Of a stretch of 64,000 nt of DNA, positions 8,031-17,519 are shown in pieces. The notes under the pieces were generated by a model that was given only the letters and a program-made list of their open reading frames with translations, did no database searches and was not told the origin of the DNA. The stretch lies in assembly GCA_964599095.1 (NCBI GenBank), contig CAZREB010000004.1:62001-126000 (forward strand), written 5' to 3'. The translations under genes were made by a program, and so were the position numbers. Positions within the stretch are counted from its first letter, which is position 1; each line of letters begins with the position of its first letter. This stretch comes from SZAS-79 sp964599095 (GTDB lineage Bacteria > Pseudomonadota > Gammaproteobacteria > Burkholderiales > SG8-39).

Positions 8031-10247
8031 GTGAAACAGCATCTTGCCCGGATCGTTCTCGGTCTGGCGATCGTGCTCTTCTTCATCGGGCATGCGGCCA
8101 AGTTCTACCAGGTCGGCATCGTCTCCCAGCTCGACCACATCATCTATGACTGGCGGCTGAGGCTCACAATGCCGGGCGGGGTCGACGATCGGATCGTCAT
8201 CCTGGACCTCGACGAGAGGAGCCTGCAGGAAGTCGGGCGCTGGCCCTGGCCCCGCGACCTGATGGCGGGCCTGGTGACCAAGCTGTTCGACCAGCACGGG
8301 ATCGCGATCCTCGCTTTCGATGTCGTTTTCGCGGAGCCGGACTACAGCTCCGGCATCAAGAGGATCGACGAACTCGCCGCGGGCGAGTTGAAGCAGGCCC
8401 CGGGATTCGCCGAAGCCTACGCGAGACTGCGCCCGCGACTGGACAATGACGGCCTGTTCGCCCAGGCCATCAAAGGCCGGCCGGTGGTTCTCGGCTACTA
8501 CCTGAACAGCGACAAGGGCGCCGGCGCCCTGGGAGCGATTCCCGATCCGGTCCTGCCCCGCGGGACCTTCGCAAGCCGCGACGTATCTTTCACGACCTGG
8601 GCGGGCTACGGGGGCAACCTCCGGGAATTCCAGAAGAGCGCCGCGAGCGGCGGGCATTTCAATCCGCTGATCGATTTCGACGGCATCGTCCGGCGCGTGC
8701 CGATGATCGCCGAATACGGCGGTGAGTACTACGAGGCCCTGTCGCTCGCCGTCATGCGCACGCTGCTCGGATTCCCCAAGGTCGAGCCGGGATACCCGGA
8801 AGAGCGCGTGATGAACCGCAGCTACGCCGGCCTTGAATGGCTCAAGGCGGGCCCGCTCGTGATCCCGGTCGACGAAACGGCAAGCGCCCTGATCCCTTTC
8901 CGTGGCGGCAAGTTCAGCTACCGGTACGTTTCGCTCGCGGACGTCGTCAAGGACCGGGTGCCCGCGGGGTCGCTCAAGGGCCGGATTGCGATAGTCGGGG
9001 CGACCGCGCCCGGCCTGCTCGACTTGCGAAGCACGCCGGTGGACAGCGTCTACCCGGGTGTGGAGATCCATGCCAACCTGATCGCCGGGATGATCGATCG
9101 CTCGATCAAGCAGAAGCCCAACTACATCGTGGGTGCCGAGGTCATCCTGCTGTTCGCAGGCGGGATCACGCTCGCCTTCCTGTTGCCCGTGCTGAGCGCG
9201 CTCAGGGCCATGCTCGCTTCCATCGTCGCGATGGCGCTGATTGTCGGCCTGAACGTCGTCGTTTGGACCGAAGGCGGCACGGTCCTTCCGCTGGCATCCT
9301 CGCTTCTTGTCACCGTCGGCCTTTTCATGACGAACATGGCCTACGGCTATTTCGTCGAATCGCGCTCGAAGCGGCAGTTCACCGAGCTGTTCGGGCAGTA
9401 CGTGCCCCCCGAACTCGTAGACAAGATGGCCAGGGATCCCGAGAAGTACAGCATGGAGGGCCGCAGCGAGCAGCTGACCGTGCTGTTCTCGGACATCGTG
9501 GGATTCACCTCGATCTCCGAGGCGCTGAGTCCCAAGGACCTGTCCGCGTTCATAAATGAGTACCTGACCGCAATGAGCCTGGTGATTCGCGATCACCACG
9601 GCACGCTCGACAAGTACATCGGGGATGCGATCATGGCGTTCTGGGGGGCGCCCATGGCCGACCCCGGCCATGCTCGCCAGGCCGTCGGCGCCGCCCTCGC
9701 GATGCAGGCGCGGCTTGAAGAGATCAACCGCATCGTGGCCGCAAAGGGATGGCCTCCGATCCGCATCGGCATCGGGCTCAACAGCGGCACGATGAGCGTG
9801 GGAGACATGGGTTCGAAGGTGAGACGGGCGTATACCGTAATGGGCGACGCGGTGAACCTTGCCTCGCGACTCGAGGGGCTTACGCGAGAATACGGCGCGG
9901 GCATCATCGTCGGGCAGGCCACGCGGGACCTCGTCCCGGACGGCGTGTTCCGCGAGCTCGACAAGGTCAGGGTCAAGGGCAAGGACGAGCCGGTCGCGAT
10001 CTTCGAGGCGATCGGGTTCGAGGGCACGGTGGAGGCCGCCTTGATTGACGAGCTGAAGCTCTGGCACCAGTGCCTGAGGCAGTATCGTGCCCGGCAGTGG
10101 GACCAGGCAGAACTGTCCCTGCTGAACCTGGTCCGCCTGAGGCCTGAACACAAGCTCTACCAGGAATTCTCGGTGCGAGTGACCCGGATGCGTGCCGAAC
10201 CGCCCGGACCCGGATGGGACGGCGTCACGACGTTCAGCACGAAGTAG
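8031..10247 (+). CDS. CHASE2-domain class III adenylate/guanylate cyclase
   Basis: A 738-residue membrane cyclase. A membrane segment (about 5-25) precedes a CHASE2 sensor (to about 355) that shares RIVILDLDE and GRWPWPR with the kinase upstream; three membrane segments follow (about 365-440), then a class III catalytic domain (about 465-660). Metal-binding D488 in FSDIVGFT and D532 in GDAIMAFWG are present, as is K528 in LDKYIGD and the TVMGDAVNLASRLE segment with the transition-state Asn and Arg. The Lys points to ATP as substrate, that is cAMP, but this is inferred. The start is GTG 8031. No cAMP receptor is encoded in the window. Two CHASE2 receptors in one operon suggest a shared stimulus. 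Confidence 0.93.
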   Translation: MKQHLARIVLGLAIVLFFIGHAAKFYQVGIVSQLDHIIYDWRLRLTMPGGVDDRIVILDLDERSLQEVGRWPWPRDLMAGLVTKLFDQHGIAILAFDVVFAEPDYSSGIKRIDELAAGELKQAPGFAEAYARLRPRLDNDGLFAQAIKGRPVVLGYYLNSDKGAGALGAIPDPVLPRGTFASRDVSFTTWAGYGGNLREFQKSAASGGHFNPLIDFDGIVRRVPMIAEYGGEYYEALSLAVMRTLLGFPKVEPGYPEERVMNRSYAGLEWLKAGPLVIPVDETASALIPFRGGKFSYRYVSLADVVKDRVPAGSLKGRIAIVGATAPGLLDLRSTPVDSVYPGVEIHANLIAGMIDRSIKQKPNYIVGAEVILLFAGGITLAFLLPVLSALRAMLASIVAMALIVGLNVVVWTEGGTVLPLASSLLVTVGLFMTNMAYGYFVESRSKRQFTELFGQYVPPELVDKMARDPEKYSMEGRSEQLTVLFSDIVGFTSISEALSPKDLSAFINEYLTAMSLVIRDHHGTLDKYIGDAIMAFWGAPMADPGHARQAVGAALAMQARLEEINRIVAAKGWPPIRIGIGLNSGTMSVGDMGSKVRRAYTVMGDAVNLASRLEGLTREYGAGIIVGQATRDLVPDGVFRELDKVRVKGKDEPVAIFEAIGFEGTVEAALIDELKLWHQCLRQYRARQWDQAELSLLNLVRLRPEHKLYQEFSVRVTRMRAEPPGPGWDGVTTFSTK

Positions 10248-10350
10248 GGCATCGACGGCGCTGCGCAGGGCGAGAGTCGGGCGGACCGCGGTCGCGGTTG
10301 CCGGCCAGGCCGGCGGTGAAACGAAAGTCTGTTAGAAATCAGGGCTTTTA

Positions 10351-10379
10351 TTGAATTGTCGGTCGGGTCGGAATAGGAT
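10351..10379 (+). promoter_or_regulatory. Candidate sigma-70 promoter for the GAF-ATPase gene
   Basis: TTGAAT (10351-10356) and TAGGAT (10374-10379) are spaced by 17 bases in the 183-base gap after the cyclase. Four of six bases match in each box. The start point would be near 10386, leaving a leader of about 45 bases that ends in GGAGG before the ATG. Confidence 0.5.
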
Positions 10380-10430
10380 AGACCCGATGCGCAAAGTGGT
10401 CCCAAGAATGCCCGGAATCGGAGGTTTGTG

Positions 10431-12794
10431 ATGAGTGCGGTCCTCAGTCAGCAGTCCGTGCCGCAAGGCGATGTCCAAGCGCGGCTTGCGTTCCAGAAGC
10501 AGCTGCAGGTGGTTACCAACAAGATCCACGCGACCAGCAACGTCGACGAGATCATGCTGGAAGTCAGCGCCGACATCTGCTCGCTGTTCAACGCGGACCG
10601 GCTCACGATCTATTCAGTCGGCGAAGACAAGCAATCGATCGTCTCGAAGTACAAGACCGGGCTGAACTCCTTCAAGGACCTGAAGCTGCCGATCGCCGAA
10701 CACTCGATCGCCGGCTACGTTGCGCTCGCGAAGAAGGCGATCAACATCCGCGACGTGTACGACGAGGCCGAACTCAAGGCGATCAACCCGAACCTGCGCT
10801 TCCTGCAGGAGGTCGACAAGAGGACCGGCTACCGGACCAAGCAGGTCCTCGTCGCCCCGGTCCTCGACCAGCAGAACAACGAGTTGATCGGTGTCGTCCA
10901 GATCATCAACAACAAGGCGGGCGTGCCGTTCGGCGCGTTCACCGAGGAGGGCGTGGCCGAGATCGCCCAGACGCTGGCGATCGCCTTCAAGCAGCGCCAG
11001 AAGCCGCAGATCGTAAAGACGAAGTACGACTACCTGATCTCGGACGCGGTGCTCTCGGCCGGGGAGTTCGACCTCGCCTCGCGATCGGCGCGCAAGAAGG
11101 CGATCGACATCGAGCAGGTGCTCGTCGACGAATTCCAGGTCAAGATTCCCGCGATCGGCGCGGCACTTGCGAAGTTCTTCAACGTTCCCTATGAACCGTT
11201 CAGGTCCGACCGCATCAAGCCGATGGACCTGCTGAAGAACCTGAAGCGGGAGTACGTGGATGCCAACCAGTGGATCCCGATCGACGACGGCAAGGAAGGC
11301 CTCGTGGTCCTTTGCCTCGACCCGGAGCGAATCCGCAGCTCGCGAATCGCTTCCAACGTGTTTCCGAAGGCGAAGATCGTCTATCGCGTGACCACGCAGA
11401 AGGAGTTCAAGGACACCTGCGACCTCTTCTACGGCGTGGAGGTGGACAACGGCGGCGATATCGACGACCTGCTCCAGAGCCTCGACTCCGACGAGGGTGT
11501 CGAGGGCGGGGAGGGCACGACCGACGAGGTTTCGGCTGCCGCGGACAACGAGCTGGTGAAGCTCGTGAACAAGATCGTGATCGACGCCTACAACCAGGGC
11601 GCGTCGGACATCCACATCGAGCCGTACCCGGGCAAGGCCAAGACCGAAATCCGATTCCGCCGCGACGGGTCGCTCGCGCCATACATCGAGGTCCCCGCGT
11701 CGTACCGGAGCGCCATCGTCGCCCGCCTGAAGATCATGTGCGACCTGGACATTTCCGAGAAGAGAAAACCGCAGGACGGCAAGATCAAGTTCAAGAAGTT
11801 CGGCCCGCTCGATATCGAGCTGCGCGTCGCGACGATCCCCACCACGGGTGGCGTCGAGGACATCGTGATGCGGATCCTCGCCGCCGGCGAGCCGATCCCG
11901 ATCGACAAGCTGGGCCTGACGACAAGGAACGGCGAGAACCTGAAGAACGCGGTGTCGAAGCCCTACGGCCTGTTCTTCGTCTGCGGCCCGACGGGTTCGG
12001 GCAAGACGACGACGCTGCACTCGGTTCTCGGCTTCCTGAACACCCCGGACACCAAGATCTGGACCGCCGAGGACCCGGTGGAGATCACCCAGAAGGGCCT
12101 GCGGCAGGTGCAGGTCAACAAGAAGGTCATGGATTTCGCGATGGTCATGAAGGCCTTCCTGCGTGCCGATCCGGACATCATCATGGTCGGCGAGATGCGC
12201 GACGCCGAAACGACGCACATCGGCATCGAGGCATCGCTCACCGGCCACCTCGTTTTTGCCACGCTGCACACCAACTCGGCGCCGGAAGCGGTGATCCGGC
12301 TGCTCGACATGGGGATGGACCCGTTCAACTTTGCCGATGCCCTGATCGGCATCCTGGCCCAGCGACTTGCAAAGCGGCTGTGCAAGTGCAAGGAGCCGTA
12401 CCACCCCGGCCCGGAGGAACTCAAGGCTTTCATGAACGAGTTCACCACCGACCTCAGGATGTCCGATACCTGGAAGCGGGATCCGCAGGGCGAGGCGAAG
12501 AAGCTCTACGACTACTGGCTCAAGGAATACGGCAAGGACGGCAAGCTGACCTTCTACAAGGCCAAGGGGTGCGACGCGTGCGGCGGTTCGGGCTACAAAG
12601 GGCGCGCGGGCCTGCACGAACTGATGATCGCATCCGATGCGGTCAAGAAGCTCATCCAGGAGAGGGCGCGGGTCGCCGACCTGTTCGTCAAGTGCGTCGA
12701 AGAGGGCATGTCCACTCTGAAGATGGACGGCATGGAAAAGGTGATGATGGGCCTGACCGACATGAAGCAGGTGCGCACGGTTTGCATCAAGTAA
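10431..12794 (+). CDS. GAF domain fused to a type II/IV secretion (GspE/PilB-type) ATPase
   Basis: A 787-residue cytoplasmic protein. Residues about 20-180 form a GAF domain (GYVALAKKAINIRDV, RTGYRTKQVLVAPV, LIGVVQIIN), about 200-330 resemble a divergent T2SSE N-terminal domain, and about 370-780 are the ATPase. Walker A is GPTGSGKTT (519-527); the Asp box TAEDPVE, Walker B IIMVGEMRD and the His box TGHLVFATLHTNS are intact. Paired cysteines (CKCK and CDAC) form the zinc site of this family. ATG 10431 follows GGAGG; a GTG one codon earlier is less likely. Such ATPases drive pilus extension or type II secretion, but a GAF domain is unusual and no platform protein or peptidase gene is nearby. 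The downstream GAF-HD-GYP gene suggests control by c-di-GMP or another small ligand. Confidence 0.9.
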   Translation: MSAVLSQQSVPQGDVQARLAFQKQLQVVTNKIHATSNVDEIMLEVSADICSLFNADRLTIYSVGEDKQSIVSKYKTGLNSFKDLKLPIAEHSIAGYVALAKKAINIRDVYDEAELKAINPNLRFLQEVDKRTGYRTKQVLVAPVLDQQNNELIGVVQIINNKAGVPFGAFTEEGVAEIAQTLAIAFKQRQKPQIVKTKYDYLISDAVLSAGEFDLASRSARKKAIDIEQVLVDEFQVKIPAIGAALAKFFNVPYEPFRSDRIKPMDLLKNLKREYVDANQWIPIDDGKEGLVVLCLDPERIRSSRIASNVFPKAKIVYRVTTQKEFKDTCDLFYGVEVDNGGDIDDLLQSLDSDEGVEGGEGTTDEVSAAADNELVKLVNKIVIDAYNQGASDIHIEPYPGKAKTEIRFRRDGSLAPYIEVPASYRSAIVARLKIMCDLDISEKRKPQDGKIKFKKFGPLDIELRVATIPTTGGVEDIVMRILAAGEPIPIDKLGLTTRNGENLKNAVSKPYGLFFVCGPTGSGKTTTLHSVLGFLNTPDTKIWTAEDPVEITQKGLRQVQVNKKVMDFAMVMKAFLRADPDIIMVGEMRDAETTHIGIEASLTGHLVFATLHTNSAPEAVIRLLDMGMDPFNFADALIGILAQRLAKRLCKCKEPYHPGPEELKAFMNEFTTDLRMSDTWKRDPQGEAKKLYDYWLKEYGKDGKLTFYKAKGCDACGGSGYKGRAGLHELMIASDAVKKLIQERARVADLFVKCVEEGMSTLKMDGMEKVMMGLTDMKQVRTVCIK

Positions 12795-12810
12795 GGGGGG
12801 CCCTGCGCCC

Positions 12811-14484
12811 ATGAGCCGTGCGGTAGACAACACCCAGGCACTCCGGTTCTCCGGCGAAGCCGCAACTGCCGCGGACGACCTCGTCCAGCGGCTCGAGCAG
12901 CTCAACGCGATCGGCGCCTCGCTGTCGGCCGAGCGGGACATCAACCGGCTCCTCGAGAGCATCCTGGTCGCGGCCAAGACGATCACGCGGGCCGACGGCG
13001 GCACGCTCTACCGGGTCGCGGAAGACCAGACGCTGCGCTTCGAGATCATGCGCACCAGCTCGCTCAAGAACTACCTCGGCGGGACGACGGGCAACCCGGT
13101 ACCCTTCTACCCGATCCAGCTCTACCGCGACGGCAAGCCGAACCACAACATGATCGCCGCGCACGCGGCGCTCAGCGGGCAGACGATCAACATCCCGGAC
13201 GCGTACACCGCGGAGGGGTTCGACTTCACCGGCACGCGCGCCTTCGACGCGAAGACCGGCTATCGGTCCCAGTCGTTCCTCACCGTGCCGATGAAGAACC
13301 ACGAGAACGAAATCATCGGCGTGCTGCAGCTGATCAACGCCACCCACCCGAAGACCGGGCAGATCCAGGCGTTCTCGCCCTCGGACGAGAGGCTCGCGGA
13401 ATCGCTTGCGTCGCAGGCGGCGATTGCGCTCACGAACCGGATGCTGATCAACCAGCTCGAGGAACTGTTCGAGTCGTTCATCAACCTGATGAACACCGCG
13501 ATCGATGAAAAGTCACCCTACACCGGGGGGCATTGCCAGCGCGTTCCGACACTCACGATGATGCTGGCCGAGGCGGTGAACGAGACGAAGGAAGGGCCGC
13601 TCAGGAATTTTTCGATGAGCGACAAGGACCGATACGAGCTGAAGATTGCCGGGCTGCTGCACGATTGCGGCAAGGTCACCACGCCGGTGCACGTAGTCGA
13701 CAAAGCGACCAAGCTCGAGACGATCTACGACCGGATCCACCTGGTCGATACCCGGTTCGAGGTCCTCAAGCGGGACGCCGAGATCGACTTGCTGAAAAAA
13801 CGCCTCGAACTCGCGCAGTCGGGTCGGGACGGCGACGCACGCAAGCTCGACGCGGTCTATCGGGAGCGCCTTGCCCAGATCGAGGAGGACCGCGCATTCC
13901 TGCGCGCCTGCAACATCGGCGGCGAGGCGATGCGCGACTCGGACATCGAGCGTGTCAGGCGGATTGCGGAATACCGCTGGACGGACGTTGCCGGTCATAC
14001 GGCGAGTTTCCTTACCGAGGACGAGCTCAAGAACCTCACGATCAGAGCGGGCACGCTGACCCAGGAAGAGCGCCAGATCATCAACCATCACATCGTCGCG
14101 ACGATCAAGATGCTGGAGGCCCTGCCCTGGCCGCGCCACCTGAAGAACGTGGCCGAGTATGCCGGCGGCCACCACGAGCGGATGGACGGCAAGGGATACC
14201 CCAAAGGGCTTACGCGCGACCAGATGTCGGTGCAGGCGCGTGTAATGGGCATCGCCGACATCTTCGAAGCGCTGACCGCGAAGGACCGGCCGTACAAGAA
14301 AGGCAAGACGCTTTCCGAATCGCTTGAGATCCTCGGCAAGTTCCGCCTAAACGGGCACATCGATCCGGACCTGTTCGATGTTTTCGTGCGCAGGAAGGTT
14401 TACCTTCGTTACGCCGAGATGTACCTCGACAAGGAACAGATCGACGAGGTCGACGAGAGTCGCATCCCGGGGTATATCCCGTAA
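12811..14484 (+). CDS. GAF and HD-GYP domain protein, probable c-di-GMP phosphodiesterase
   Basis: A 557-residue cytoplasmic protein. The GAF domain (about 25-210) resembles the one in the upstream ATPase (AKTGYRSQSFLTVPM, IIGVLQLIN). The HD-GYP part (about 225-535) has the metal-binding HD at 284-285 (LLHDCGK), an NHH motif and the hallmark HHERMDGKGYP at 454-464. About 130 extra residues, including a predicted helical charged stretch, lie between the HD motif and the later metal ligands. HD-GYP proteins hydrolyse c-di-GMP; activity here is inferred from the intact motifs. It starts 16 bases after the ATPase stop, so the two are likely made together. Confidence 0.92.
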   Translation: MSRAVDNTQALRFSGEAATAADDLVQRLEQLNAIGASLSAERDINRLLESILVAAKTITRADGGTLYRVAEDQTLRFEIMRTSSLKNYLGGTTGNPVPFYPIQLYRDGKPNHNMIAAHAALSGQTINIPDAYTAEGFDFTGTRAFDAKTGYRSQSFLTVPMKNHENEIIGVLQLINATHPKTGQIQAFSPSDERLAESLASQAAIALTNRMLINQLEELFESFINLMNTAIDEKSPYTGGHCQRVPTLTMMLAEAVNETKEGPLRNFSMSDKDRYELKIAGLLHDCGKVTTPVHVVDKATKLETIYDRIHLVDTRFEVLKRDAEIDLLKKRLELAQSGRDGDARKLDAVYRERLAQIEEDRAFLRACNIGGEAMRDSDIERVRRIAEYRWTDVAGHTASFLTEDELKNLTIRAGTLTQEERQIINHHIVATIKMLEALPWPRHLKNVAEYAGGHHERMDGKGYPKGLTRDQMSVQARVMGIADIFEALTAKDRPYKKGKTLSESLEILGKFRLNGHIDPDLFDVFVRRKVYLRYAEMYLDKEQIDEVDESRIPGYIP

Positions 14485-14531
14485 CGGCCGCGGCTTGCCC
14501 GCCGGTTCGGGCACCGGCCGGGCCCAGGTGA

Positions 14532-16451
14532 ATGCTCCTCGAGCTCCTCAGATTCCTGCGCGGCAGATCCCTTTCGCGCGTCAAGGCCGGGTTCCGGTCT
14601 TCCGGCCTGTCCCCGCCCGTCGCCGGGGATCTCGGGCGTCTTGAGGAGGCGGCCCGGGAAAAGCCCGGCCCCCAGAATTTCAACGACCTCGGCATAGCAT
14701 TGCAGGAAGCGGGCCGCCTCGAGGAGGCCTTGGCAGCCTACGACAAGGCGATCGCGTGCGATCCGGCGTTCGCGGCCGCCTATTTCAACCGCGGCAATGC
14801 GCAGAGCGACCTCAGGCGGCACAAGGCGGCGCTGGAAAGCTACGAACACGCGGTTGCATTGAACCCGGGATCGGCCGACGCCCAAATCGGCTGCGGCAAT
14901 GCCTTCTCGGAACTCGGACGGCACGAATCCGCGCTTGGGTGCTATGCGCGCGCGATCGCGTTGCGACCAGGCTACGCGGAGGCCCACTTCAACCACGCGA
15001 TCGCCCTGCGCGAACTCAATCGCACCGAAGCCGCGCTGGCGAGCTTCGAGCAGGCCATGCAGCTGAAGCCGGACCACGAATACCTGTACGGACTGCGGCT
15101 GTTCATGAAGATGGCCGTCTGTGACTGGCGCGGCATCGAGGACGATTTCTCGAGGCTGTTCGACAAGATCGAACGTGGCGAAAAGGCTTCCCCGCCTTTT
15201 CCCCTGGTTGCCATGCCGTGCTCGCCGGCGCTGCAGAGAAGGGCCGCGGAGTCGTGGACGCTGTCCCGTTATCCCCGCAATCATTCGCTCCCCGGCGTTT
15301 CCCAGCGCGCCGCTTCCGGAAAGATCCGGGTCGGGTATTTCTCCGCCGATTTCCACGACCATGCCACGTCGCGCCTGATGGCCGGGCTGTTCGAACTGCA
15401 CGATCGTTCGCGATTCGAACTGACTGCGTTCTCGTTCGGCGCCACCAAGGACGATGCCATGATGCGCAGGGTGTCGGCCGCATTCGAAAGGTTCATCGAC
15501 ATTTGCGCGATGACGGACCTCGAAGCCGCATCCATGGCCCGGAACCTGGGGATCGACATCGCCGTCGACCTGAAAGGCTTTACCCAGGAGAGCCGGACCG
15601 GGATATTCGCCCTGCGGGCGGCACCGGTGCAGGTCAACTATCTCGGCTATCCGGGCACCATGGGCGCCGGGTACATCGACTACTTGGTCGCCGACGCGAC
15701 CCTGGTGCCGGAGTCGCACCGGCGGTTCTACGCCGAAAAGATCGCCTACCTGCCCGACAGCTACCAGCCGAACGACACCAGGCGCCCGGCTTCGGGCAGG
15801 GCTCCGGCCCGTGAACAGGCGGGACTCCCGCCGGCAGGGTTCGTCTTCTGCTGCTTCAACAACAATTTCAAGATCCTGCCCGGGATGTTCGACTGCTGGA
15901 TGCGCATCCTGCACAGCGTCGAGGGAAGCATACTCTGGCTGCTCGAGGACAATCGGCGCGCCTTGTCGAACCTGCGGCAGGAGGCGGTTGCCCGGGGCGT
16001 GAATCCCGCCCGTCTCGTTTTCGCGCCGCGCACCAGCCTGGCCGAGCACCTGGCGCGCCACAAACTGGCGGACCTGTTCCTCGACACGCTGCCGTGCAAT
16101 GCGCACACGACCGCGAGCGATGCGCTCTGGATGGGACTGCCTGTCCTCACCTGTATCGGCGAGGCCTTCGCGGGAAGGGTCGCCGCAAGCCTGCTGAACG
16201 CGATCGGCCTGCCCGGCCTGGTGGCGCCGGATCTGCCGCGCTACGAGGAACTCGCGATATCGCTTGCGCGGGACCCGGCCGGGCTCGGGAAGATCAGGCG
16301 CGCGCTGGAGGCGGGACGGGACGGTTCACCGCTCTTCGATACCGTGCTCTATGCCCGTCACCTCGAGGCAGCCTACACGCAGATGCACGCGCGCAGCGTC
16401 GCAGGACTGCCGCCGGACCATATCGAGGTGACGCAGTCTTCGCGCTCGTAG
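14532..16451 (+). CDS. TPR protein with O-GlcNAc-transferase-like (SPINDLY/GT41) domain, copy 1
   Basis: A 639-residue protein with at least four TPR repeats (about 45-185; repeated AYFNRGNA, AHFNHAIA and LNPGSADA patterns) followed by a GT41 glycosyltransferase part (about 255-620). Family features are KIRVGYFSADFHDHATSRLM, APVQVNYLGYPGTMG, YLPDSYQPND, FCCFNNNFKI and DTLPCNAHTTASDALWMGLPVLT. GT41 enzymes add sugar to Ser/Thr of proteins selected by the TPRs. It follows the HD-GYP gene by 47 bases and ends next to galE. Together with copy 2 on the other side of the pilin genes it may glycosylate pilin or another surface protein; this is inference. Confidence 0.88.
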   Translation: MLLELLRFLRGRSLSRVKAGFRSSGLSPPVAGDLGRLEEAAREKPGPQNFNDLGIALQEAGRLEEALAAYDKAIACDPAFAAAYFNRGNAQSDLRRHKAALESYEHAVALNPGSADAQIGCGNAFSELGRHESALGCYARAIALRPGYAEAHFNHAIALRELNRTEAALASFEQAMQLKPDHEYLYGLRLFMKMAVCDWRGIEDDFSRLFDKIERGEKASPPFPLVAMPCSPALQRRAAESWTLSRYPRNHSLPGVSQRAASGKIRVGYFSADFHDHATSRLMAGLFELHDRSRFELTAFSFGATKDDAMMRRVSAAFERFIDICAMTDLEAASMARNLGIDIAVDLKGFTQESRTGIFALRAAPVQVNYLGYPGTMGAGYIDYLVADATLVPESHRRFYAEKIAYLPDSYQPNDTRRPASGRAPAREQAGLPPAGFVFCCFNNNFKILPGMFDCWMRILHSVEGSILWLLEDNRRALSNLRQEAVARGVNPARLVFAPRTSLAEHLARHKLADLFLDTLPCNAHTTASDALWMGLPVLTCIGEAFAGRVAASLLNAIGLPGLVAPDLPRYEELAISLARDPAGLGKIRRALEAGRDGSPLFDTVLYARHLEAAYTQMHARSVAGLPPDHIEVTQSSRS

Positions 16452-16468
16452 GCGGGGATTGCTGCCCG

Positions 16469-17479
16469 TCAGTCCGGATATCCGTGCGGGTTCGCGCTTT
16501 GCCACGCCCACGCATCGCGGCACATGTCCTCGATGCCAAGCCGGGTGCGCCAGCCAAGTTCCCTGGAGGCAAGCGTTACATCCGCATAGCAGCTTGCCAC
16601 GTCGCCGGTCCGGCGCGGAGCGAAGTCGCGCGGGATCGGGATTCCGGAAACCCGTTCAAAGGCCTTGACCACCTCAAGGACCGAATTGCCGCGGCCGGTG
16701 CCGAGGTTGACGGTGATCGAGCGGTCCTTTTCCAGCAGGTAGCGCAGGGCGGCCACATGACCTTCCGCGAGGTCCATCACATGAATGTAGTCGCGCACCC
16801 CGGTGCCGTCGACCGTGTCGTAGTCGTTGCCGAAGATCCGCAGCCTCTTGAGCCGCCCGATGGCGACCTGGGTGACATAGGGGAAGAGGTTGTTCGGGAT
16901 GCCGCGAGGATCCTCCCCGATGCGGCCGGAGGGGTGCGCCCCGATCGGGTTGAAATAGCGCAGCGTGGCGTGCCTGAATTCCGGCGAGCCGATGGCAAGG
17001 TCGGAGAGGATCGATTCGATGAACTGCTTCGTTCGGCCGTAGGGATTCACCGCGCCCAGCGGGTGATCCTCGGTCAAGGGCAGGCGTTGCGGATCGCCGT
17101 ATACGGTTGCCGACGAGCTGAACACAATGCGACGCACGCCGGCTTTTTCCATTGCCCTGAGCAGCACGAACGTCCCGCCGATGTTGTTCTCGTAGTAGTC
17201 GAGCGGCTTGGCCACCGATTCACCGACCGCCTTGTAACCCGCGAAATGGATCACGGCCTCGATCGGGTCGCGCGCGAAGATCGTAGCGAGCGCCGCTTCG
17301 TCCCGGATGTCGGCACGATGGAACTCGACGCGGCCGCCACCAAGCGCACGAATCCGCTCGAGCACGGCCAGCTTGCTGTTGGCGAGATTGTCGACGATGG
17401 CAAGCTCGTGCCCCGATTTCTGCAGGGCAACGCAAGTGTGGGAGCCGATGTAGCCGAGGCCGCCGCTGACGAGGATCAT
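16469..17479 (-). CDS. galE: UDP-glucose 4-epimerase
   Basis: A 336-residue short-chain dehydrogenase-type sugar epimerase, normal length. The NAD-binding motif GGLGYIGSHT is at the N terminus, the catalytic Ser is in FSSSATVYG and the YxxxK pair in NPYGRTK; RYFNPIGAHPSG is typical of GalE. It interconverts UDP-glucose and UDP-galactose (possibly the N-acetyl forms) and so provides precursors for surface glycans. It lies downstream of gtrA in the same direction with a 40-base gap, in a locus with pilins and glycosyltransferases. Confidence 0.95.
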   Translation of the reverse strand: MILVSGGLGYIGSHTCVALQKSGHELAIVDNLANSKLAVLERIRALGGGRVEFHRADIRDEAALATIFARDPIEAVIHFAGYKAVGESVAKPLDYYENNIGGTFVLLRAMEKAGVRRIVFSSSATVYGDPQRLPLTEDHPLGAVNPYGRTKQFIESILSDLAIGSPEFRHATLRYFNPIGAHPSGRIGEDPRGIPNNLFPYVTQVAIGRLKRLRIFGNDYDTVDGTGVRDYIHVMDLAEGHVAALRYLLEKDRSITVNLGTGRGNSVLEVVKAFERVSGIPIPRDFAPRRTGDVASCYADVTLASRELGWRTRLGIEDMCRDAWAWQSANPHGYPD

Positions 17480-17519
17480 TTAAATGCGATCTTTCCTTCG
17501 ATGCCGATTCGGCAGGAAG

